From Didymodactylos carnosus (lineage: Eukaryota > Rotifera > Eurotatoria > Philodinida > Philodinidae): DNA of 20,005 nucleotides. The stretch lies in the NCBI GenBank assembly GCA_905250885.1, contig CAJNOQ010003524.1:1-20005 (forward strand). Reading direction: 5' to 3'. Below are positions 8,230 to 17,264 of this stretch, piece by piece. The notes under the pieces were generated by a model. That model saw nothing but the letters and a program-made list of their open reading frames with translations. It ran no database searches and was not told the origin of the DNA. The position numbers and the translations under genes were made by a program. Each line of letters begins with the position of its first letter. Position 1 is the stretch's first letter.

Positions 8230-8243
8230 CCCCTGAAAAGGGG
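8230..8243. repeat. Short hairpin with GAAA tetraloop
   Basis: CCCCT-GAAA-AGGGG, a perfect 5-bp stem, in the 3' flank of the element's reading frame. A second hairpin (CCACG...CGTGG, 8295-8311) lies closer to the stop codon. They could be RNA structures of the transcript's 3' region; no function is demonstrated. Confidence 0.5.
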
Positions 8244-8327
8244 AAGATCCAACTGAACGGGCTTTATGCCGAAAGCAATAAAAAATATGCACACCCACGG
8301 ATTTTTCGTGGTGGCATGTGGTGTTGA

Positions 8328-9182
8328 CTAGGCTACGCGGACTGCCACTGTTTCCGCTGGAGGTATGTGGCTAACAGCCGTATCGCCACTGTTTGTAATG
8401 GTGACATCGTCGTCGCCGTCGTGGACTGTCATACTTGTCATTTTTACGACAAGTTGTTGCGGTTGCCGATCCGGGAATACTTCGTCGTCGGAAGACGCTT
8501 TGTCTGTGTCATTTCCTTGTCGAGAGATTGAAGCGACGACGATTTTGGTAATTATTGGTTCGTCTGCGTTCCCATCACCTTCACTCTCTATCCTGCGTTG
8601 TTCGCGAGGGTGGAGGCCTGTTGACTGTGATTGTTGTTGGTACGCGGCCGCCTGCGCTCTTTCTCGCCTTAAACGACGTTTTGTCGAATCACTTAACTGC
8701 GGTGTCGACAATTTGGGGATGGTGATGGATGACTGGGTGGTGGTTGGTTTCGTTAGAGGGGCAGTTGTCTGTTTGACCCCTGCACACGCATCTACTTTCT
8801 CTGACAAGAGAAATTTCCCCACCTTGATTGCCGGTGGTGTTATCGATGCCGGTCTTTTGTCACCAAGGGTTTCCTGATAACCCGCTGGCCTAGTATGCCG
8901 ATGGTACGTGTAGTGGTGTTGGTTGCCTTCATTGGCAATACGGTAACCTTGGCTGACCAATCGATCTGGGGGTCTCATTCCTTCAAGTCGTGGGCGACTC
9001 GAGCTGGTAAAAGCTCGGTTACCACATCGCCTATCATCCGGAAGAGGACCCTGATAAGGATTGTGCCGGCTTTGTCTACCCCTGTTCCGATATGCGCCAC
9101 CTGTATTTCGGGCAGCCTGTTCAGCGAGCCCAAGAATATTCGGCGGAACACCATCGGAATAGAAGCTGGGCGAAACTGGCAT
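8328..9182 (-). CDS. Gag-like/low-complexity ORF of the ribozyme-bearing element, function unknown
   Basis: I do not recognise the family. The first ATG is at 9182 (MPVSPSFYSDG...). The open frame continues upstream without an ATG (LVSTEFERNTT...) into the inverted repeat, so the real start may be missing or spliced. From ATG 9182 the product is about 284 residues, rich in R, Q, S, T and P and predicted to be mostly disordered. It has an arginine-rich N-terminal third (NRGRQSRHNPYQGPLPDDRR), a basic KRRLRRERAQAAAYQQQSQS stretch and an acidic C-terminal part (SDDEVFPDRQ, HDGDDDVTI). There is no zinc knuckle, reverse transcriptase or transposase motif. Base composition is clearly GC-richer than neighbouring genes, supporting mobile origin. 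A nucleic-acid-binding ORF1/gag-type role is an inference from charge and position. Confidence 0.55.
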   Translation of the reverse strand: MPVSPSFYSDGVPPNILGLAEQAARNTGGAYRNRGRQSRHNPYQGPLPDDRRCGNRAFTSSSRPRLEGMRPPDRLVSQGYRIANEGNQHHYTYHRHTRPAGYQETLGDKRPASITPPAIKVGKFLLSEKVDACAGVKQTTAPLTKPTTTQSSITIPKLSTPQLSDSTKRRLRRERAQAAAYQQQSQSTGLHPREQRRIESEGDGNADEPIITKIVVASISRQGNDTDKASSDDEVFPDRQPQQLVVKMTSMTVHDGDDDVTITNSGDTAVSHIPPAETVAVRVA

Positions 9183-9253
9183 CCAAATGCCCCGTTTTCG
9201 TCCTTGATCCAAGTATAACCGGAATTTTCCAGCAGTGGTGTTTCGCTCGAATT

Positions 9254-9397
9254 CTGTTGAGACTAAGCTGTGTTTTTAAATAAAAACCACTTGTCTTTCA
9301 TCTTTCTCACCTCTTCATATAATTGATAAAAACGAGTCTAGACCGAAACCCGAATAGGCCTGAGTCTTAACCGTTTTTATATTATATTTCGATCGAG
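9254..9397 (-). repeat. Right 144-bp terminal inverted repeat
   Basis: Exact reverse complement of 7819-7962. The outer end reads ...TTTCGATCGAG|TGAATTTT. Beyond this point similarity ends at once. Confidence 0.95.
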
Positions 9398-9446
9398 TGA
9401 ATTTTTCGGTTATCTATACTGTAAGAGCGTCGTAATAACAATAACA

Positions 9447-9655
9447 ATTTCACTCTCTCCTTCTTAACAAAACTTCACTCTCTCTTTAAAAACATCTTTA
9501 TTTGCATGCCAAAAATTTTACTCTTCCGTTGAAAACATCTCTCCATCTTCAGAAAATTCTTTCATAAATTTCACTCTCCCTTGGAATAGTATCACCGTTT
9601 TCTTTTCTACTCGTCTGTCTCTGTCCACTGTGCTTGTTCACAAAATGTATATAAA
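9447..9655 (+). promoter_or_regulatory. Putative Pol II promoter ahead of the plus-strand hammerhead
   Basis: TATATAAA (9648-9655) lies 30 bp before the hammerhead at 9685, the normal TATA-to-start distance. Upstream there are at least three TTTCACTCTC/TTCACTCTCT repeats (near 9448, 9474 and 9578) and an ATTTGCAT octamer-like site near 9500. The order fits a retroelement 5' terminal repeat whose transcript would begin close to the ribozyme. The promoter call is by motif and spacing only. Confidence 0.4.
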
Positions 9656-9684
9656 TGCGTTTATTCCAATAGCGGTCACCATTT

Positions 9685-9734
9685 CACGAGCATTTACTGA
9701 TGAAGGTAATTCGAAACGCGTTTAAATTCTCGTG
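9685..9734 (+). ncRNA. Second type I hammerhead ribozyme, opposite strand, partly decayed
   Basis: Stem I CACGAG-ATTTA pairs with TAAAT-CTCGTG (11 bp with one internal mismatch). It surrounds the core CTGATGA, a short stem II (AGGTAATTC), GAAA, a palindromic ACGCGT stem III and a GTT cleavage triplet. All core bases are intact. Stem II has an A-C mismatch and two G-U pairs, and the triplet is GTT instead of GTC. Each deviation is a single G-to-A or C-to-T transition from a GGGTAACCC stem and GTC, which suggests an old copy. The 50-nt length and short stem III match PLE hammerheads. It lies outside the 144-bp inverted repeats and points away from the element. Confidence 0.75.
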
Positions 9735-12141
9735 TACATGCTCCATTTTCTGTTTTTAAAATTTCTCCGTCGTATTCATAAGATACATTTATTTTTCTAT
9801 TAAAAAAAACAAAAATTACAAAGAAAAGCTTTGTTATTATTTACTTCAGCAACCTTGTTCCATACTCATTATCATTTATTTTTAATGCTTCTAGAGCGCA
9901 ATGTTTAGGCAATTTTCACGCCCTTCGTGTCATTCGTAAATCGACTGCAGTTGCATGAAAACGCATTATAGACAGCCGGGGAATGTCTTATTTTTCTCAG
10001 AATTTCTTGCTCTATCAGGCCATATGGTTTGCAAAATTTTCTAGCCAAAAACTAAGGACTTGGTTTTACAGCGGTCAGGTTTTCCGGAAACCCTATTATC
10101 AAGTTTTCACATGAAACGACGATATGCACCTCACCTGATAGAAAAATCTTCAGGCTATTCAAAACAGTATTTACATTGTTTCCAGCTTTTACTAAAAAGT
10201 CAAAAAGATAGGAGTTCTTGTGATTATGATCCATTGTACTGTATAGATAACACCCGAACGCTTCCTTCGATATCTTTAATGACTGGCTCTATCTGTCTCG
10301 ATATTCTGATCAGCTCAGTTTGTAGAGAATTTCAAGTGCTATCCAATGGTAGGCTTTTGAAAAATACATCATTTTTCGTTTCGGCAGAAAAATCACAAAA
10401 GGAGTGTTTAAAGCACTAAGCCTTTTAAAATCACTATATTGGCCAAGTATTTCCACTATTGACTTATGTGGACATATTTTTGAAAGACTTATTTATAGTT
10501 AATTTTGCAGCCCGTGAAATTCTCTATCAAATGCTACATAAGGTGGAGTGGTTAATAGGAAAATAGGTGGATATCATAAACATGAACGCGGTTGACCTAG
10601 TCGTTGTCTGATATGCTACCGAGTATTTCGAACCTTAGACTACCCAGTTACAGCTTCCTAAGATTCTTATATATCGTTCTACAGCCTGTGAAATTCTCGA
10701 ATGGTATATACAACACATTCGCAAGCAACACATAAATACGATACATTTTAGTTTAGTGTGTTTTGCATCATATGTAAAAACAATGGAAAGGTGTTCAAGA
10801 TTCTTCTAAGATCTTGTTTCAAATCGTGCGCAAATCTTTGACATTTCGTGACTACACGTTGCTTCCCGCAGTTTAGAGTTTCTTGAGTAATTCCTACGTA
10901 AAAAGTAATGCTAAACTGATCAAGATCTTGATAAATTCTTGTCTAGATCTTGCAATTCAGTGGCTACATCCATTTTTCATGATTAACCCATTTTCTCAGA
11001 AAAAATAGCGTATCTGTACAGGATCCTAATTGGATCAATGAAGGATCTAGAACGGCAACATTAAAAGTTTTACATAGAGTAAATCAGCCTTTTATTTGTG
11101 ACTAATATCAATTGAATACATTATTTTTATTATATTTGCCCAGATTAAATAATATATACACTTATTTAGAATGGAAAAACTAGCAGTCACTCATTTCCAC
11201 CAGACAATTTTTTCGTCCCGTCACTGAATCACATTATTTATAGGACAGAAAATTCTTATACTCCTTTTCTTTTGTTTTGGTGCGTCACACGATAAATGAA
11301 TATACGAACTCTCTCCAACGGAAAACATCAGTCAGTGACCGAACAAAAAACGTGACTAGCGAGTGAATGCCATTTTTTCCATCTCTAATGTGTCTGTTTT
11401 TGTTGTCTTTCAAAACATTTCCTGAACAGTTTTCCATGACGATCTTGATGATATTTGGTCCCACCATTTTTTGATATTGGGTCTTGATTCGATTAAATTA
11501 CCTTCGCCTAGTTTGATAAGCAATGAGGCATAAAAATGGAATAAGTCGGCCAAGATGTATGTCTATCATATTTCAAAGTAGAAAATCAGTGGATTTGAAC
11601 AAGAGAATTTTCCCTTACTCGCCGAACCACCCGTCACTTGCATCGTTAAATAAATAAGTGGTATCCTGAAATTTTGACTAGAATTTATATACGTTTTGTA
11701 AAAAGTGCCTCATCGTGCCAGTTTTCTCGCTCAAACACATACACCCACACTGAGAGCAAATTTAATTGAATCATTACTAAATAAACTCAACAATAAGAGA
11801 GAAGAAAATGCCTTGTCCTGACAGTGTCATTATCTGAGTATTTCTAGTTAAAGAAAAATTAGATAAAACAGACTTATGATCGCTGTTATTAATGAGCCAA
11901 AAATGTTTGATAAGATGCTGTCATTTACATGTCTTCTCGTCGTGTTCTGTGCGTAAAAACGCAATATGAACTTTTTTCATACTGACATGAGAGAAAAAGA
12001 TAGCTCCGTGTTCATAATTCTCAACAGAAGAATATTTGGAAATTGTATGTTGTGCAATGCTTTGGTCTATTCGACTACAGTACATGTGTCTGCATCATTC
12101 AAACCCTGTCTTTCTTATTTCACTATTGAATGATTTTTACA
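9735..12141. other. Unassigned AT-rich region; no gene seen
   Basis: I found no supported gene, tRNA or long repeat. Open frames such as 10060-10419 (+) and 11285-11467 (-) lack ATG-anchored, family-like or spliced structure. If the plus-strand hammerhead belongs to a retroelement, its body should lie in this interval, but no reverse transcriptase motif is visible. Confidence 0.4.
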
Positions 12142-12519
12142 TAAATGAATGGGAAGTTAACTGAATTGTCAGATGATCTTGGTGTTTGTGAATTTTTAAA
12201 TAAGAAGAAAAGCTGATCAGATTTCTTTTACGAAGAATTTTGAAATAATTAATGCTGGCTTATACCTTTAGCTAAACTTAAAGTAATTCTCCAATTATTG
12301 TGATCGGAAAAATATTCTCAAACTCGAATTGATGATGCACACGATGAAAAAATCTATCAAACGAAGATTTCTTTTGAAGAAAAATCTTGAGTTACATCAC
12401 ATTTAAAGCCTTAACAAATCATCTGATGAGTTGTTGATAGACGTTTTGAAAGTGCATTAATAAATAGACAAAGACAGGAACGCTACAGAATTAACATTTA
12501 TCGGTTTCGTAAATAAAAT
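12142..12519 (+). pseudogene. Possible decayed coding stretch, unrecognised
   Basis: One plus frame, opening with MNGKLTELSDDLGVCEFLNKKK, carries several coding-looking segments (YSQTRIDDAHDEKIYQTKIS; RRFESALINRQRQERYRINI) separated by many stops within the same frame. Composition suggests a former exon series, but there is no family match and the case is weak. Confidence 0.2.
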
Positions 12520-12761
12520 GTTTTGTTTCGGACGAATTCAAGCAAAGATTAATCGGTTACAATTGCATCGTATAAAATATAATTAATGTTGATGGATCTT
12601 CTAAAAGATTATTGACTGATTAATCACATCGTCATTTAACTGTTTCAAAAATTTATTCTTTTAAAAAGATATCCATTTCAATTCGGTTTGAATTTCGAAA
12701 AACTCGAACTGAGCCCATATCTGATACTTATGAGAGCAGGACTACCACTCAAACTGGTTTT

Positions 12762-12819
12762 CGACAAACATTTTTCGCCGTATCCCCCTCCGGTGGTGGA
12801 GTAAAAAATGTTTTTGTCG
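12762..12819. repeat. Nested hairpin
   Basis: CGACAAACATTTTT (12762-12775) pairs with AAAAAATGTTTTTGTCG (12803-12819) except for a two-base bulge. Inside, CTCC/GGAG forms a further small stem. No gene context. Confidence 0.6.
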
Positions 12820-13656
12820 TTTTTGAAGAAGTTATATATGTCACTTAATAGAGGGGTCGTGTTCTGATTTATACTAGATAGAAAGTCACATTATATAATG
12901 GAGCTTTTATATTAAATTCTAAACGACTTCGGAGCTATTTTGTATGAAAAAAGGAGTCATTATAGAGCTCATATTCTCATAAGGTTTTGACCGGCATTTT
13001 AGCCGAAACCGCGGTTTTAGCGAAGATGTTTTGAATGACAGAAACCACCTAAAGAACTAAATTTTTTTGTCGAAGCAAGTACTCTGTGAGATCTCTCTTT
13101 GATAAAAATTTCATCTCACTAGTTTGATCCGTTCATGAGATAGTCTATGCACAAAATTCCGAAAAATGACAATTTAGTCTAGCACTTTGTGGTATCACTC
13201 AACTCATCAGTAGTTTATTCTTTTTTTTTTGCTTATGAGAAGTACCTCGACCGGAGATGTATACGTGCTAAAAGTTTCAAACCAAACCGATGTACCTTTG
13301 ATGAGATATCAATGTCACAAAAAACGCGATTTTTTGGCGAGGATGACCGACAGCTCGTAAGTTCATCGATTGAGCAGCTTCTGTGGGAGTCGGTCTTGGC
13401 TTATACGGAATAGCTCTTAATTAAAAATAAACATTTCGCTGTTTTGCCTTTTGCTTATTTTATTTTCGCTGTTTTATATTTGCTGAAAACTTTTCGGTGG
13501 AAAGCCTTTGCTGATTTACAACGAAACCGTCACAAACCTATCCTGAAGTATTTACCTAAATTGGTCGTTTCCAAATTTGAATCATAACTCGATGATTTGG
13601 TCTGATTTATTAGTGTTAAGAAACGCATACATTGGGATGCAATACATGATTGTTCT
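12820..13656. other. Spacer with no supported gene
   Basis: A 74-codon plus frame (13189-13413) has no ATG at its start and no recognisable domain. Two loosely similar segments (near 13103-13160 and 13270-13330, both beginning TAAAA-TTTCA and containing TGATGAGATA or CATGAGATA) suggest an old repeat. Nothing else stands out. Confidence 0.3.
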
Positions 13657-14179
13657 TTATGCAGTTTGCTGATATTGTCGTTGCAGTGTCGAATATTGAG
13701 CGACGGCTCTAAGCCACAAACACAGTTCATAGCCTGCTATAGAACACTTCCGAATACGTTCTGGCTCACACTCGTGAAGAGCCAGAATCGATATGAGACG
13801 TTTCAGTTGTTCTTCAGTGACTTGATCCTTCTCATAGTTTAGTAGCATCATCAAAAGTTAATAGGCATTGCTGCCCAACCATTTTCTGATATCGTTCCAA
13901 TCGAACATCCGTTTTGATGGAGCCAACAATACAGCTAATCCTTCGAATATTTGAATAACACCAGTAGGCGGTTGGCGAAACACCATGAGTTCCGTGATCG
14001 CACGCTTAGTAAGTCTCGTTAAGTTCGCCTCAACTCCTAAATAAAAACGATCTGTTTAGTTGATAAGAGGAGGACTTGAAATAATCAACCTGGTGCAGCT
14101 GAGAGCGTCATCGTATTATCTATTGTTGGTAATGCCATTCCCTGAGGGTTGGATGAAAGAACAGAAGTTTGAAGCGCGA
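13657..14179 (-). pseudogene. Dynein heavy chain fragment (stalk base region), one intron, one in-frame stop
   Basis: Two minus-strand exons (14090-14179 and 13657-14036) flank a 53-bp GT-AG intron. The second reads LTRLTKRAITELMVFRQPPT, then LAVLLAPSK...FDWNDIRKWLG, an in-frame TAA (13858-13860), then LLNYEKDQVTEEQLKR and CSIAGYELCLWLRAVAQY. This follows the dynein heavy chain segment between AAA4 and the microtubule-binding stalk: 'L-x-K-x-x-I-x-E...PP', 'W...r..lg', 'L-x-Y-D-K-D', and 'S-x-A-x-x-LC-x-W-x-x-A-x-x-Y'. The reading ends at a TAA (13657) where the stalk coiled coil should begin. Only about 155 codons of a protein normally exceeding 4000 residues are visible, so this is a dispersed or decayed fragment. 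It is not a working motor gene here. Confidence 0.7.
14037..14089 (-). other. Spliceosomal intron, 53 bp, in the dynein fragment
   Basis: Donor CACCAG|GTTGATTA, a CTAAAC branch-like motif, and acceptor TTTATTTAG|GAGTTGAG on the minus strand. Splicing joins SAAPG to VEANLTRL in frame. Confidence 0.65.
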
Positions 14180-15062
14180 CTTAAAACATATATAGACAAG
14201 AAGAGAAAATGAAACACAAAAGTCGATCGTCACTTAATGTTATAAACAATACGCAGCAACATCGATGATTGTTCCTGAATAAAGCAAGAAAAACGTGTTG
14301 TTATTTGCCAAGTAGACACGAATGAATCAAGAAAGAAAAGTGAATGATGTTTGTTTTGATAATTCTGAAACACAAGCAACTCAAAATTAACATACATTGC
14401 ACTGTTTTTTTTCAAACTCGACTGGATGTCACTTCTAGAACAACACAGCATTTTCCACGCACCCGTTGCTAAACTAGTCAATATTAGATGTTTGGTTTAG
14501 TAATGGAACTACCCAGGGAGAGACGCTGAGTTCTCTTCTCCCACAGATAGAGGTGTCAGGCATTCTTTGACTTAACAAATAATTTAAAAAAAAGCTACAT
14601 GTACTCTTGCTGTAAGACGCAGATATTGATTCATATAATATCCTAAGCAGACATTCGTTTCATAGTTACCATGTGTATAGAAATTCCAGTTTATTTATCT
14701 GTACTATGGTTAATAAAAATTCACGTGCTGTAGAATTTATAGTAGAAATCTTAGATTCATAAAATGCTTTGAAACATTCTAGAAAGTTTCAAAAAGCCAT
14801 AAGTGCTGTTATTACTGGCAGACCTTTTCTCGTTGCTAAGGTCTGTAAAGGGAGGCGTGGGAGCCGCCAAAGCTTCAAATTAAAACTTACACTCACTATT
14901 GTCCTTCGAAAAATATAGGTAAGTTACAAGAAAAGGCTTTGACAAGTCCTTTTTTTCAGATGCATCTAGAACAGATAATTTTTAATCCAAATCAATGGAC
15001 TTCAGTGGCAAAACGCATTTAAAGGCCGTTTCTAAATCAGTACCTTCTTCTAACGAGGAAAC
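14180..15062. other. Spacer with no supported gene
   Basis: The 83-codon minus frame at 14230-14481 lies directly upstream of the dynein fragment and could hold further decayed exon material, but I cannot align it with dynein. The rest is AT-rich without clear repeats or RNA genes. Confidence 0.3.
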
Positions 15063-16038
15063 CCTTCCAACTGTTAAACCGCTTTCGAGTCGAGAGTGTG
15101 TGCATTATGTAGGCCTTAATGAGCTATGAGTATTCTGCAAAGAATTCGTGCTGCTAGCTTATTACTGCATTTTTACGATATTTTTAAACAGAAGACCGTC
15201 GTCCGCCTGAGGAACACTAGAAAAATTGAGCGCTGAATTTTGAGTTGAAAGTTTGCGTATAGACAGGCCTAAGTGAGGATAGCTTAACGTGAAAGTTTTA
15301 GGTCTTTTAGTTGCTCTTAGTCAGGAATAAAAACAGCGGCATCCGCCGGTGTGTGAGCGATGAAAAGCATTATTTTTATCATAACTGCATCTTAAGACAG
15401 GAACAACCAAAAGGTCTGAAACTTTCATATCAAACTGTTCTGATTGAGATCCATCTATGTGCAAAGTTTCAACTAGGGATGGCACTTTCTCTTTTCTACC
15501 TTCTTTTTTTATTAACAAAAGAAAAGTTTTTCTTTTTCTTTACAACAAAAACGGGTAAAGATATAATGCATATCTTTTCTTTCCTAAGAAAAACGAAAGT
15601 AGCACCTTTTCTTTTCCAAAATAAAGAAAAGCGATACCTTTTCTTTTTGCAAGAAAAAGACTTTCTTAAAAGGTGCAAAAAAAGGTCGTTTTCTTGAAAA
15701 AAGAAAAGATATCGCTTTTCTTTATTTTAGAAAAGAAAAGGTGCCACTTTCCTTTTTCTTAGGAAAGAAAAGATATGGATTATATCTTTACTCTTTACTT
15801 TTGAGACAAAAGATACCGTTTTATCGTTACTCAGGAAAGGAACGGGAGAGTGCCACCCCGAGTTTCAACTCATAATTCGACACTCAATTTTTCCTAGTGT
15901 TAAATACCGTAAAAATGTAATATCTCGGCAGCGATAAGCTAGCAGCCCAAATTCTTTACAAAATACTCATAGCTCACTAGGGCCTACATAAAGTACAAAC
16001 TCTTGAGCCGAAAGCAATTCGACAGTTGGAGAGGTCCT
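15063..16038. repeat. Large nested imperfect palindrome (foldback element)
   Basis: Outer arms (about 15063-15260 and 15860-16038) are complementary with divergence: CTTCCAACTGT against ACAGTTGGAG, GTAGGCCTTAATGAGCTATG against its counterpart near 15970-15990, and AAAAATTGAG...GAGTTGAAA against TTTCAACTC...CTCAATTTTT. An inner pair (about 15470-15660 and 15700-15865) is about 90% complementary around GCACCTTTTCTTTTC/GAAAAGAAAAGGTGC. The left side has a further internal inverted pair (about 15246-15310 and 15408-15473). The inner part is rich in CTTTTCTTTTC/GAAAAG motifs, which also explains the long frames read on both strands there. There is no transposase. It may be a foldback or MITE-type transposon. 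Confidence 0.7.
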
Positions 16039-16140
16039 CTTGTACGGTGATTGTATGTTGAAAAAAAAGAATTTTGTTTAAAAGGCGTTAGAAATTCCTT
16101 TTGGCAATGTGCACCGACTTTGTTTGATTTATTCTCAGAT

Positions 16141-16463
16141 ATGGCGGATTACGAGGCATACGATCGTAAACGTCAGTGTGTACTGCCGTCTCGTCGAAGT
16201 ACGACCGTATTATGATATGATTTCCGGTGTACCCGGTATAGGTATTTTGCCGTATACAACACGACAACGTACGAGCAATTAGAAAAATATATTGTAGAGA
16301 ATTTTATGAAGATCTTTTAGAAACATTTGTTAATGAAACTCTATTTTCTTGGAATATAATAATCAAAAAAATTGAAAAATCAAGTTTTGAGTTTTCAATT
16401 AGAAGACGACGTACAAATTGGTATGAACTTTTCAAGAATATTAAATTTGATTTGATTATTTGA
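16141..16463 (+). pseudogene. Decayed coding sequence, family not recognised
   Basis: Coding-like plus-strand text continues across three frames: 16141-16215 (MADYEAYDRKRQCVLPSRRS), 16202-16282 (RPYYDMISGVPGIGILPYTT) and about 16283-16463 (KYIVENF, then EDLLETFVNETLFSWNIIIK and RRRRTNWYELFKNIKFD). The joins need single-base shifts near 16205 and 16305 and removal of a TAG at 16280-16282. The residue texture (charged helices, aromatic clusters, no low complexity) looks like real protein. The first 130 bp are CpG-rich compared with the rest. I cannot name the family. Confidence 0.4.
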
Positions 16464-16752
16464 GCATTTTCTATGAAATAGACAATCACCTAAGACTTTC
16501 TATTTTCAAGAGAAATATCTCGTTTTTGTTTACAGTTAATTGATCTATAACGTTTAGACTATTTATCGGTGGAAATAAGTGATATGACTTTAAAAACTAA
16601 AAAATACATAGTGAAAAATTAGATTTTAAAACATTGAAGAAGAAACTGTCGAATGATACTTCTCATGAAAAAGATCATTAGAAAAAAAAGAATGGAATTA
16701 GAAATATAAGCAATAAGGTAACTGCTAGAAGGTATATCTTCCAGGTTTTTAA

Positions 16753-16920
16753 GGTATAAAAAATTTCAATGAAATAATCCGAGTATATAAAAGAATGTAT
16801 GAAAATGTAATGCTCGATATTAAATATGAAAAAGAAAAACTGTAAATATCAAATCTATTTACCGAAGATCAATCATTATCTAAATATTGTAAATCCGTTC
16901 AACGATTAATCAAAGTCTGA
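16753..16920 (+). pseudogene. Further decayed coding block, same strand
   Basis: The frame reads NFNEIIRVYKRMYENVMLDI...YEKEKL, a TAA, then SNLFTEDQSLSKYCKSVQRL and a TGA. It is helical and charged, and in the same orientation as the block at 16141-16463, so it may be a later exon of the same dead gene. No family recognised. Confidence 0.3.
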
Positions 16921-16982
16921 ATATGTTTGAGCTTTTGCTAGCTTGATTTTATATTAATTAGACTTATATTTTTTATCCACAG

Positions 16983-17138
16983 GATATGCAAGATCTGTTC
17001 TTGACATAGATGTCTGGGATGACACTAATACTAAGCATTTCTCTCTCTCTCTCTCTCTCCAGTCAAAGCAAAAATGAAAGGTGTCAGAGAAAGTGACATT
17101 ATTACAAAAAATCCGCAGTGGATGTTTGTTGGTACAAG
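16983..17138 (+). pseudogene. Two exon-like pieces around a (CT)n tract
   Basis: After an acceptor-like TTATCCACAG the plus strand reads GYARSVLDIDVWDDTNTK. A (CT)n tract ending in CCAG acts as a good polypyrimidine-acceptor signal and is followed by VKAKMKGVRESDIITKNPQW and MFVGTR. This ends at a donor-like AAG|GTAATC (17138/17139) or, unspliced, at TAA. No donor is seen before the CT tract, so the splice model is incomplete. It is probably the 3' end of the decayed gene beginning at 16141. The function is unknown. Confidence 0.35.
17041..17060 (+). repeat. (CT)n microsatellite, possibly a polypyrimidine tract
   Basis: About ten CT units run directly into CCAG, so it doubles as a plausible splice-acceptor tract for the following exon-like piece. 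Confidence 0.8.
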
Positions 17139-17264
17139 GTAATCTCATATTTCAAGATGAAATTATCTTCTTTCATTAAAACAAATGATAGAAGTTTTTT
17201 TTTCTTTCCGTCACTAATTACTGTTAGATAGAATGAAGTAAGGACTGACTAACAGCTATTTACC

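Larger units (their letters stand above)
7819..9397 (-). mobile_element. Ribozyme-bearing element with 144-bp terminal inverted repeats (PLE/retrozyme-like)
   Basis: Two perfect 144-bp inverted repeats (7819-7962, 9254-9397) enclose a minus-strand reading frame (8328-9182). Downstream on the same strand come two short hairpins, a TATA-like motif (8176-8183) and a type I hammerhead ribozyme (8091-8158). Short-stem-III hammerheads are known from Penelope-like retroelements, including those of rotifers, and from retrozymes, where they lie in the terminal repeats. The order ORF, then promoter, then ribozyme fits a 3' pseudo-LTR. No reverse transcriptase or GIY-YIG endonuclease is present, so the unit is non-autonomous or truncated. 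The interior is clearly GC-richer than its surroundings. The outer repeat ends coincide with the palindrome TCGATCGA, which hides any target duplication. Confidence 0.55.

Noticed and set aside
8365-9218. Plus-strand open frames opposite the element's ORF
   Set aside because: They are antisense shadows of the GC-richer minus frame and lack coherent domain texture.
10060-10419. 119-codon plus frame
   Set aside because: It opens with TTG rather than ATG and has no domain, no splice structure and no supporting context.
11285-11467. 60-codon minus frame
   Set aside because: Short, without any motif, and at the length expected by chance in this composition.
12423-12460. CTGATGAG followed by a GAAA-containing stretch, possible third hammerhead
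   Set aside because: No stem II pairing and no stem I partner.
12986-13022. GGCATTTTAGCCGAAACCGCGGTT, resembling hammerhead stem II, GAAA and stem III
   Set aside because: The required CTGANGA before stem II is absent (TTTTGAC instead), and there is no matching stem I.
13790-13830. Minus-strand CTGAAGA...GAAACGTC, hammerhead-like
   Set aside because: It is dynein coding sequence (EEQLKRLIS), and neither stem I nor stem II forms.
15311-15697. 128-codon plus frame and overlapping minus frames
   Set aside because: They lie in the palindromic CTTTTC/GAAAAG core. Low-complexity sequence keeps both strands open; there are no protein motifs.
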